Source of the DNA: Porticoccus hydrocarbonoclasticus MCTG13d
GTDB taxonomy: Bacteria; Pseudomonadota; Gammaproteobacteria; Pseudomonadales; Porticoccaceae
NCBI RefSeq assembly: GCF_000744735.1
Contig: NZ_JQMM01000001.1
Location: 1,302,001-1,366,000, forward strand
DNA length: 64,000 nt
Direction of reading: 5' to 3'
Shown here: positions 57,691 to 64,000 of the stretch, in pieces
Position numbering within the stretch: position 1 is the first letter of the stretch
Layout: each line of letters starts with the position of its first letter
Position numbers and translations under genes: made by a program
The notes under the pieces: generated by a model
Told to the model about the DNA's origin: nothing
Database searches by the model: none
What the model saw: the letters and a program-made list of their open reading frames with translations, nothing else

Positions 57691-57706
57691 TGTGAACTGG
57701 TTCACA
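57691..57706. promoter_or_regulatory. Perfect CRP/Vfr-type site upstream of the GGDEF-EAL gene
   Basis: TGTGAACTGGTTCACA is TGTGA-N6-TCACA with complementary flanking arms (7 bp on each side of two bases). It lies 120 bases before the ATG of the c-di-GMP gene. A TTTTAT hexamer at 57728-57733 would place it at a class II position. Confidence 0.65.
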
Positions 57707-57825
57707 TAATCGGTATTATCAGTGCCGTTTTATGCCCGTTCGTCGCCAATTTTCATACTTGCGACCCTCTCTCAGCTGCAGACTCCATAAAATAATCATG
57801 TCGATTGATAAGGAAGTAGCCTGTT

Positions 57826-60168
57826 ATGGAAACGATGCCAGATGAGGCGGTACAAGCTGCCAAATTTGAAGTGGCAAAGCTGCTGTTGGAAAGACTCCCA
57901 TTCTTTCTGGTAGTCACCTCTGGATTTTGTCTGATACAGATTTTTACCTGGGGCGGGATTTCAACCTATTGGCCGGCCGGATTGTGGATCCTTTACAGTC
58001 TGGGAGTCATTGTGCCCGGTTGGCTGCTCATCCGAAGATTGTCTGTGACGTATGCGGTAGTTGGGATTAACCAGAAACTGGTTGAAGACATTAATAATCT
58101 GGCTATTGTCCTGGCTTTCATGACGGGACTGATATGGGCCTTCGACAGTTTTGTTCAGTTTTATCTCAGGGAACCAAATCAATGGCTTTATGTGTCCGCG
58201 TTAGCGGCTATTGCCGTGATCAGCGCAGGACTGCTCAGCTATAACCTCAAAGCTGCCCTGCTCGGGGCGGTGGTTATATTGCTGCCCTTGCTGATCGAGG
58301 TCTCAATCGCGGGCAGTGGGGCCAATCTGTACTTTATGTGTTTTGTAGCAGGTACCGTTGCCGTATTGTACTTCGGTTTGCGCCAACAACAGCGGACCCT
58401 GGAAAAAAACATCGCGCTTCGAAGCGAGGCTGAGGCGCTGCTTAAACAGCAGGAAGCGACCAGCTACCTGCTTGAGCAGCACTGGCAAAATGCCCCGCTA
58501 CCGGCCATTCAGTGGGATCGTCAGCAGCGGATAACTGGCTGGAATATCAGTGCTGAAGAGCTGTTCGGTTATCCTGTAGCAGAGGTGTCGGGTCGTCAGG
58601 GAGATTTTCTGGTACCACCGGGATCGCGGGAATCGTTTCGCGATATGTGGCAGGCCCTGATACAAAAGGAAGAGCAGGGTTATTACGCTGTGCGGGAAGT
58701 TGTCGACAGGAACGGACAGATAAAAATATGCGAGTGGCATAACACGCCGCTGACAAAAGACGGCAAGCTTATCGGTGTTGCCTCCTTCATCAAGGACGTG
58801 ACCTCCCAGATTGAGGACCGGGAGACCATCAAACGGCAGGCGAACTACGATAACCTGACCGCGCTGCCGAACCGCAGCTGCATGATGAGTGAACTGGATG
58901 CTGCAATCTCACGGTCTAAGCGAAACAATCAATTCGGCGCTGTTATTTTCCTCGATCTCGATAATTTTAAAGATATCAATGACACCCAGGGGCATCATGT
59001 GGGTGACATGGTGTTGCAGTTTTTTGCCGAGTTATTGCGGCAGGCCGTTCGTAAGGAAGACGTGGTCGCCCGCTTTGGTGGTGATGAGTTTGTAGTGCTG
59101 ATACAGGATCTTGGCACAAAGGCGACCAAAGCACGGGCCAGAGTGCTTTCTATTGCAGATAAAATCATGGAGCTGGGTAAAACAGTCTGCAAGCAGCGGG
59201 GGCTGGAATACGAGATTGACGTCAGTGGCGGTATCGTGCTGTTTCAGGGTGATCGCTATTCACCAAATGACCTTTTAAAGCAGGCCGATCTGGCAATGTA
59301 TCGGGTGAAAAACTTTGGGCGAAAAGGGTTCAGTTTCTATGATGAATCTCTCGCGGTCGAGGCGGAATACCGGGTTAGCCTGATTCGCGAGCTGCGTCAG
59401 GGTGTCGAAAACAAGGAATTTGATTTGCACTTTCAGCCTATCGTCAACACCGGTGGCGATATTGTATGTGCTGAATCACTGCTTCGCTGGAACCGCCCCT
59501 CAGAGCGTATTGTGGCAGCCAGCGAATTTATCGAGTTCATGGCAACGTTGCCGATGATGAACGAAGTAGGCCTGTGGATTTTCGAAAGTGCATGCGCCAA
59601 TCTTCGCCAATGGATTGATGAAGAGCTTTGGTCAAAAGACGGGGTACTATTCGTGAACATCAGTCCGAAGCAGTTGGAAAATGAGCATTTCGCAGCCGAT
59701 ATACGGAAGCTGATCAGTCGATATGCCATTGACCCCCATCAACTGGTGCTGGAGATTACCGAGGAAAGCCTGATTCATAATCTTGATGAGGTCGAGGGCC
59801 AGCTCCAGGATTTACTGGACCTTGGTCTGCGGATTGCACTGGATGATTTTGGCACCGGCTATTCCTCGCTGGCGATGTTACAGAAGTTGCCAGTGCACTT
59901 TGTCAAACTGGACCGGAGCTTTATTAACGATCTGGCTTCCTCGGAGAACACCTATTCCATTGTTAAAGCGGTTATCAAACTCTGTCAGATCATGTCCCTC
60001 GATGTGATCGCCGAAGGGGTTGAGACAGAAGAGCAATACCGTATTCTCGCCGATCTGGGCTGTGAGTACTTCCAAGGTTACTATTTCAGCAAACCTGTTG
60101 ATTCCGGGCAATTCAGGTCGTTGGTCCGGTCTGCATCTGAGGATGCCCTGTTGCGTCTGGTTAACTAG
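57826..60168 (+). CDS. Membrane PAS-GGDEF-EAL c-di-GMP signalling protein
   Basis: 780 residues. Five to six transmembrane segments (residues 20-185) precede a coiled region and a PAS domain (about 220-330, LLEQHWQNAPLPAIQWDRQQRITGWN). The GGDEF domain (340-500) has an intact RFGGDEF near residue 418 and an RKED inhibitory-site motif just upstream. The EAL domain (520-770) has AESLLRW (ESL in place of EAL, catalytic Glu kept), ITEES, DDFGTGYSSL and VIAEGVETEEQ. It may make and/or degrade c-di-GMP; which activity dominates is unknown. A CRP/Vfr-like site upstream suggests cAMP control. The ATG at 57826 has GGAAG upstream. Confidence 0.9.
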   Translation: METMPDEAVQAAKFEVAKLLLERLPFFLVVTSGFCLIQIFTWGGISTYWPAGLWILYSLGVIVPGWLLIRRLSVTYAVVGINQKLVEDINNLAIVLAFMTGLIWAFDSFVQFYLREPNQWLYVSALAAIAVISAGLLSYNLKAALLGAVVILLPLLIEVSIAGSGANLYFMCFVAGTVAVLYFGLRQQQRTLEKNIALRSEAEALLKQQEATSYLLEQHWQNAPLPAIQWDRQQRITGWNISAEELFGYPVAEVSGRQGDFLVPPGSRESFRDMWQALIQKEEQGYYAVREVVDRNGQIKICEWHNTPLTKDGKLIGVASFIKDVTSQIEDRETIKRQANYDNLTALPNRSCMMSELDAAISRSKRNNQFGAVIFLDLDNFKDINDTQGHHVGDMVLQFFAELLRQAVRKEDVVARFGGDEFVVLIQDLGTKATKARARVLSIADKIMELGKTVCKQRGLEYEIDVSGGIVLFQGDRYSPNDLLKQADLAMYRVKNFGRKGFSFYDESLAVEAEYRVSLIRELRQGVENKEFDLHFQPIVNTGGDIVCAESLLRWNRPSERIVAASEFIEFMATLPMMNEVGLWIFESACANLRQWIDEELWSKDGVLFVNISPKQLENEHFAADIRKLISRYAIDPHQLVLEITEESLIHNLDEVEGQLQDLLDLGLRIALDDFGTGYSSLAMLQKLPVHFVKLDRSFINDLASSENTYSIVKAVIKLCQIMSLDVIAEGVETEEQYRILADLGCEYFQGYYFSKPVDSGQFRSLVRSASEDALLRLVN

Positions 60169-60257
60169 ATTGACTGGCGCATCAACTGTAGCGGTAAAGC
60201 GTGCACTGAATGACCGGGAACCGGTATAGTCATGGAGCATTTTTTACGAGGTGAACT

Positions 60258-61199
60258 GTGGACAAAATTCCGGTGGGGATCAGTGCCTGCCTGATGGGTG
60301 ATGAGGTGCGCTATAACGGTGGTCACAAACGGGATGCCTATATCAATGGGACTCTGGCGGGCCACTTCAGTTTTCATCGATTCTGTCCGGAAGTCGGTAT
60401 TGGTCTTGGAGTACCCAGGCCCACACTCAGGCTGATTGCCACAGATGATGATGCCAGGGCTGTGCGCACAGAGGACCAGGCGTTTGATGTCACCGAGCAG
60501 CTGGTGGGCTACAGTCGGGAACAGTTTGCCGAGATCAGTCAGTTATCCGGGCTCATCCTAAAGCGGGATTCACCCAGTTGTGGCATGGCGAGAGTCAAGG
60601 TGTATGGCGCAAACGGGGCCAGGCCAGAAGGTCGCGGAGTATTTGCCCGCACGGTGATGGATAAGTTTCCCTGTCTGCCGGTTGAGGAAGAAGGCCGGCT
60701 GGGGGACCCGAGGTTGCGGGAGAACTTTATTCAGCGGGTGTTTATTTATCATCGCTGGCGATCTGACTACTACCCGGTGCCCAGTGTACAGAAACTCACA
60801 GATTTTCATGCCCGACACAAGCTGATATTCATGAGTCACGACCAGAATCAGTGTCGGGAACTGGGCCGTCTCGCGGCGCTTGCCCGCCCTGATACCCTGA
60901 ACGCAGTTGCTGCGGATTACCTGTCACTGGCCATGGACAATCTGAAAAAAATCGCCACGCGTAAAAATCATTTGAATGTCCTGCAGCATATTCAGGGATA
61001 TCTGAAAAAGCAGCTCGATACCGCAGACAAACAGGAACTGATTGAAATATTCGAACGCTTCGAACAAGGTGAGTTGCCATTGATCGTGCCTGTCACACTC
61101 CTGCAACACCACTTTCGAAAAGCTCCGGACGAGTATATCAATCGGTCCTGGTACCTGAACCCCTACCCGGCAGAATTGCGCTTGATGAATCTGCTATAA
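60258..61199 (+). CDS. DUF523 (TudS-like) and DUF1722 (YbgA) fusion protein
   Basis: 313 residues, start GTG 60258 with AGGTG upstream. The N-terminal DUF523 has three cysteines in family positions: Cys11 (ISACLMGDEVRYNG), Cys43 (RFCPEVGIGLGVPR) and Cys108 (KRDSPSCGMARV). They are expected to hold a [4Fe-4S] cluster, as in the thiouracil desulfidase TudS. The C-terminal DUF1722 (from about residue 175, SVQKLTDFHARHKLIFMSHD) is the YbgA domain. Fusions of the two domains are known; the natural substrate here is not. It may process thiolated pyrimidines, which is inferred. Confidence 0.82.
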   Translation: MDKIPVGISACLMGDEVRYNGGHKRDAYINGTLAGHFSFHRFCPEVGIGLGVPRPTLRLIATDDDARAVRTEDQAFDVTEQLVGYSREQFAEISQLSGLILKRDSPSCGMARVKVYGANGARPEGRGVFARTVMDKFPCLPVEEEGRLGDPRLRENFIQRVFIYHRWRSDYYPVPSVQKLTDFHARHKLIFMSHDQNQCRELGRLAALARPDTLNAVAADYLSLAMDNLKKIATRKNHLNVLQHIQGYLKKQLDTADKQELIEIFERFEQGELPLIVPVTLLQHHFRKAPDEYINRSWYLNPYPAELRLMNLL

Positions 61200-61210
61200 A
61201 ATCGGGAAGT

Positions 61211-61444
61211 ATGATCATGAGCAACAGTAAACCATTGAAAATTCCCTATCGCCTGATCCTGCTGGATCTGGTGGGTGCCGTGCTGGCGGCAATAGGTATC
61301 CTGCAGCTGATTGGCGGTGGCGGTGTTGCTGCCTGGGTCATGACAGTTGTGGGTTTTTTGTTGATGATGCCTCTGGTACTGGCGATTTTTCGTTTACTGG
61401 CATCCCCGGGGTCCAAACAGAATGACCATCGAGGAGATCGTTAA
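61211..61444 (+). CDS. Small membrane protein of unknown function
   Basis: 77 residues. Two hydrophobic segments (about LILLDLVGAVLAAIGILQLI and VAAWVMTVVGFLLMMPLVLAIFRLL) leave charged ends. ATGs at 61211 and 61217 are both possible; GGGAAG is upstream. The TAA overlaps the next gene by one base (TAATG), so it is coupled to nfeD. I do not recognise the family. Confidence 0.65.
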   Translation: MIMSNSKPLKIPYRLILLDLVGAVLAAIGILQLIGGGGVAAWVMTVVGFLLMMPLVLAIFRLLASPGSKQNDHRGDR

Positions 61445-61893
61445 TGGAAGTTGTCTACTGGCACTGGCTGGTGTTGGGTATTCTGCTGGTGATACTGGAG
61501 ATCGTAGTACCCAGTTTCACTATCCTCTGGTTTGGTCTCGGCGCGGTTGTGGTGGGTGTGCTGTTGTGGCTGGTGCCGCAATTGCCGATCGTTGGCCAGC
61601 TATTGGTCTGGATTCTCGCTTCCGGCGGTTTCGCGCTGTTCTGGTTTAAATACCTGAAACCGCGAATGGTGGATAAAACCCTGGCCGGACTCTCCAGAGA
61701 GGCTGCCATTGGTGAGTCGGGCCGTGTCATAAAACTGCCGGTTGAAGACGGCCGCGGGGTGGTGCGTTTTACCACGCCGCTGCTCGGTGCCGATGAATGG
61801 GAGTTCATCTGCGACCAGACGTTATCACTGGGTGACCGGGTGTTCGTCAAGGAGTTTTCCGGTAATACCCTGGTGGTGGTGAAACTCGATTGA
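61444..61893 (+). CDS. NfeD-like membrane protein with C-terminal OB domain
   Basis: 149 residues. Hydrophobic segments (LVLGILLVILEIVVPSFTILWFGLGAVVVGVLLWLV and LLVWILASGGFALFWF) precede a soluble OB-fold tail (GESGRVIKLPVEDGRGVVRF, GDRVFVKEFSGNTLVVVKL). This is the short NfeD form that associates with SPFH/stomatin proteins. It follows the small membrane gene and lies 57 bases before the SPFH gene. Confidence 0.88.
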   Translation: MEVVYWHWLVLGILLVILEIVVPSFTILWFGLGAVVVGVLLWLVPQLPIVGQLLVWILASGGFALFWFKYLKPRMVDKTLAGLSREAAIGESGRVIKLPVEDGRGVVRFTTPLLGADEWEFICDQTLSLGDRVFVKEFSGNTLVVVKLD

Positions 61894-61950
61894 GTAACTG
61901 ACCGGAATCGACCGGTTTTTGGAATGTTAACTTTTTTTGGAGTGAGTGGC

Positions 61951-62802
61951 ATGGGCGGCACAGTTGTTGTTTTGGCAGTTTTGGTACTGCTGGTTATTAC
62001 CGTTGGACTGGGTGTCCGGATTGTGCCCCAGGGGAGCAAACATGTGGTTCAACGGCTGGGCAAGTTTCACAAAATACTGCCGCCGGGGCTGAATATCATT
62101 ATTCCCTATATCGATACCGTGGCCCACCGGGTTTCCACCAAAGATATCGTACTGGATATTCCCTCGCAGGAGGTTATCACCAAGGATAATGTGGTTATCG
62201 TTGCCAATGCCGTGGCCTATATCAATATCGTGGCACCGGAAAAGGCCGTCTACGGGGTCGAGGACTATGAACTGGCGATTCGCAACCTGGTTCAGACATC
62301 ACTGCGTTCCATTGTCGGCGAGATGGATCTGGATGATGCTCTCTCCTCCAGAGACCAGATCAAGGCCAAGTTGAAAACCTCCATATCCGACGATATTTCC
62401 GACTGGGGTATTGTAATGAAAACGGTGGAAATTCAGGATATCAATCCCTCCGGAACCATGCAGCAGGCCATGGAAGAGCAGGCAGCCGCCGAGCGCCAGC
62501 GCCGTGCCACAGTGACCCGCGCCGACGGCGAGAAAACCGCGGCCATTCTCGAAGCCGAGGGCCGGCTGGAGGCGTCTCGACGGGATGCCGAGGCCAAGGT
62601 CGTACTGGCAACAGCCACACAGGAAGCGATCGAGAAAGTGACCGCAGGTATTCAGGACAAGGAGCTACCAGCGGTTTATTTGCTGGGCGAAAAATACGTT
62701 GAGGCGATGCGTGAGCTGGCCGTCTCAGAGAATGCCAAGCTGGTATTGTTGCCGGGTGATATTCCCGCTGCGGTCAGAGGACTGATGAGTACGACGAAAT
62801 AG
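61951..62802 (+). CDS. SPFH/Band 7 stomatin-like protein (QmcA family)
   Basis: 283 residues from the ATG at 61951, which has TTTTGGAGTGAG upstream. The frame opens at ATG 61924 without such a site. An N-terminal transmembrane segment (VVVLAVLVLLVITVGLGVRIV) is followed by the SPFH domain (GSKHVVQRLGKFHKIL, VLDIPSQEVITKDNVVIVANAVAYI) and a coiled coil (EEQAAAERQRRATVTRADGEK). It forms membrane microdomains together with NfeD and may influence quality control of membrane proteins. Confidence 0.93.
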   Translation: MGGTVVVLAVLVLLVITVGLGVRIVPQGSKHVVQRLGKFHKILPPGLNIIIPYIDTVAHRVSTKDIVLDIPSQEVITKDNVVIVANAVAYINIVAPEKAVYGVEDYELAIRNLVQTSLRSIVGEMDLDDALSSRDQIKAKLKTSISDDISDWGIVMKTVEIQDINPSGTMQQAMEEQAAAERQRRATVTRADGEKTAAILEAEGRLEASRRDAEAKVVLATATQEAIEKVTAGIQDKELPAVYLLGEKYVEAMRELAVSENAKLVLLPGDIPAAVRGLMSTTK

Positions 62803-62905
62803 TCCCGTTGAGTTAATGGGAAACGGGTTTCTGTCAACCGATTCGGCGCAAAAACGTTTTGTACGGGTAAGGTTCAAACCTCTGCCATAGGCGCTGACGG
62901 GAGAA

Positions 62906-63313
62906 ATGACTTTGGATAACAGGACATTGATGTTGCGACTACCACTCATTTTACTGTTGTCCATCATGGCAGCGGGTTGTAGCAGTCAGCGCCAATCCGG
63001 TTACGGTGCAACGGACGGTATTATTATCGATACTCAGGGCGTAGACATGTCCTATTACCACGCGGACCTTGCCGATTGCCAGCGCTATGCTGCCGAGGTG
63101 CCTGTGGCGGAGCGAACGGCAACCTCCGCAGCAGGTGGCGCGGTGGTTGGCGGTGTTGTCGGGGCCATCGTTGGTGATTCCGGCACAGCCAAGAAAGGGG
63201 CCGGTGTCGGGGCTGTCACCGGTGCTATCAAGGGTGTGTCATCCGGTAGCGCTGAACGCAAACGCGTGGTCAAGAACTGTCTGCGGGGCCGTGGTTACCG
63301 GGTACTGAATTAG
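62906..63313 (+). CDS. Glycine-zipper lipoprotein
   Basis: 135 residues. A lipobox MAAGC (around residue 25) follows a hydrophobic signal; the mature protein has a glycine-zipper stretch (AAGGAVVGGVVGAIVGDSG, GAGVGAVTGAIKGVSSG) as in YMGG/17 kDa outer-membrane lipoproteins. The C-terminal VKNCLRGRGYRVLN is conserved in relatives. The ATG at 62906 has GGGAG just upstream. It is probably an outer-membrane protein of unknown function and is not in an operon with the SPFH gene (103-base gap). Confidence 0.8.
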   Translation: MTLDNRTLMLRLPLILLLSIMAAGCSSQRQSGYGATDGIIIDTQGVDMSYYHADLADCQRYAAEVPVAERTATSAAGGAVVGGVVGAIVGDSGTAKKGAGVGAVTGAIKGVSSGSAERKRVVKNCLRGRGYRVLN

Positions 63314-63343
63314 CTGCCAGGAATTATTGATGTGGCGAATCCA

Positions 63344-64000
63344 TCAGGCAATCAGCATCAAGGGGTAAGGCAGTAAATCGGGTAGGTCGGCCAACTCCGT
63401 GGCCGACAGCTGTTCGAAGTTCATTTTTGACATCATGATCAGTGATCCTGCCGGTAGCCGCAGGCACGGTAAATCTCCAGGATGAATGGATTCGACCCGT
63501 TGAAAGTGCACTCTAACGCCATCAACCGGCAGCTGGTCAGCAATCTCAGGTGGCAGTGCTGTTTCGCTCAACAGGGTGACATCCGATACCATTCCGTTGA
63601 CTGCTAACCGTCTCACCACCTCCAACGCCCGATGAAACTGTGGGGACGCGTCGTAAACCAGTACCAGTGGTTGGCTGGGTCGCGAGGATAGCCCTGGTGG
63701 GTGATGTCTGGTCGAAGTGCGGATTCGTCCCGGAAAATAAATATCGTACCCCTCGTGGGATAATGCACACGGCGCCAGCATCCCGCTCTCAATATGGAAG
63801 GTGCAGGCCACTTTCTGCTGTGAAGACAACTGCTCCAGTAGCTGCTGTGCTCTGGATGACGCCATTCGGCTGGATCTGATCATGGCCTCTCGCCCCAACA
63901 GCCGCTCTTCGCCCGAAAGGCTGGAAATTTCTCGGGCAAAGGGCAACCCCGCCACGGCCAGCAATCGACTGTCCTCTATATACAGGCCGGCAAGTGATGC
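63344..64000 (-). CDS. USP-like protein of unknown function, 5' truncated by the window edge
   Basis: The frame is open from 64000 to a stop at 63344, at least 218 residues. The visible N-terminal part SLAGLYIEDSRLLAVAGLPFAREIS resembles the beta1-loop region of universal-stress-like proteins, and LVLVYDASPQFHRALEVVRRLA looks like a second such repeat. No nucleotide-binding GxxG motif is clear. An in-frame codon at 63964 was not taken as the start because conserved residues lie before it. Convergent with the lipoprotein gene. The family assignment is tentative. Confidence 0.5.
   Translation of the reverse strand, partial: ASLAGLYIEDSRLLAVAGLPFAREISSLSGEERLLGREAMIRSSRMASSRAQQLLEQLSSQQKVACTFHIESGMLAPCALSHEGYDIYFPGRIRTSTRHHPPGLSSRPSQPLVLVYDASPQFHRALEVVRRLAVNGMVSDVTLLSETALPPEIADQLPVDGVRVHFQRVESIHPGDLPCLRLPAGSLIMMSKMNFEQLSATELADLPDLLPYPLMLIA

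Overview
The window is a chromosomal segment of a gammaproteobacterium. From 16 kb to 50 kb the gene order (ispB / rplU-rpmA-obgE-proB / rpsT / murJ-ribF-ileS-lspA-fkpB-ispH / pilE-pilY1-pilX-pilW-pilV-fimU-fimT / pilR-pilS / bamD / rluD-pgeF-clpB) is, from memory, the same backbone as the PA4542-PA4569 region of Pseudomonas aeruginosa. The content (fabAB, ilvIH-ilvC-pssA, ptsP, a MurJ-RibF-IleS-LspA block) fits the Pseudomonadales/Cellvibrionales side of the class, probably a marine or environmental lineage. I cannot fix the genus. No rRNA, tRNA, insertion sequence, prophage or CRISPR array was seen.

Region by region. 1-8.7 kb is a surface-polysaccharide locus: the 3' end of rmlD, a Wzx-like flippase and a ManC/AlgA-type GDP-mannose enzyme on the plus strand, converging with a tight six-gene minus-strand operon (methyltransferase, HpcH/HpaI-type aldolase, SDR epimerase, GT2 glycosyltransferase, second methyltransferase, GT-C-like membrane glycosyltransferase). 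8.9-16.1 kb holds yajR, ssb, a GST, a WcaJ-type initiating sugar-phosphate transferase, fabB-fabA and ispB. 16.3-24.6 kb holds ribosomal protein genes, obgE, proB, a 2OG-Fe(II) oxygenase, ptsP (nitrogen PTS) and a RimK/RLAN ATP-grasp ligase. 24.8-32.3 kb is the murJ-ribF-ileS-lspA-fkpB-ispH run, most of it tightly coupled. 32.4-42.7 kb is the type IV pilus minor-pilin operon, with an additional small secreted protein between pilX and pilY1, followed by the PilR-PilS two-component system. 42.8-50 kb holds nadE, bamD, rluD-pgeF, heat-shock clpB and a DUF4124 protein. 50-57.6 kb is branched-chain amino acid synthesis (ilvIH, ilvC, leuA), pssA, and a holD-like/rimI pair. 57.8-64 kb holds a membrane PAS-GGDEF-EAL protein, a DUF523 (TudS-like)-DUF1722 fusion, a small membrane protein with an NfeD/SPFH pair, a glycine-zipper lipoprotein and a partial USP-like gene.

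The most interesting points are: a branched-chain leader peptide and alternative hairpins ahead of ilvIH (with a weaker leucine-rich counterpart before leuA); a perfect TGTGA-N6-TCACA (CRP/Vfr-type) site upstream of the c-di-GMP gene; an enlarged HolD (DNA polymerase III psi) candidate next to rimI; an unrecognised secreted protein inside the minor-pilin operon; an aldolase embedded in a glycan operon; an 18-bp perfect palindrome upstream of the ssb promoter; and three 14-bp tandem repeats that set the ribF start. Most other genes are ordinary housekeeping genes. No clearly unprecedented multi-gene system could be demonstrated from sequence alone.
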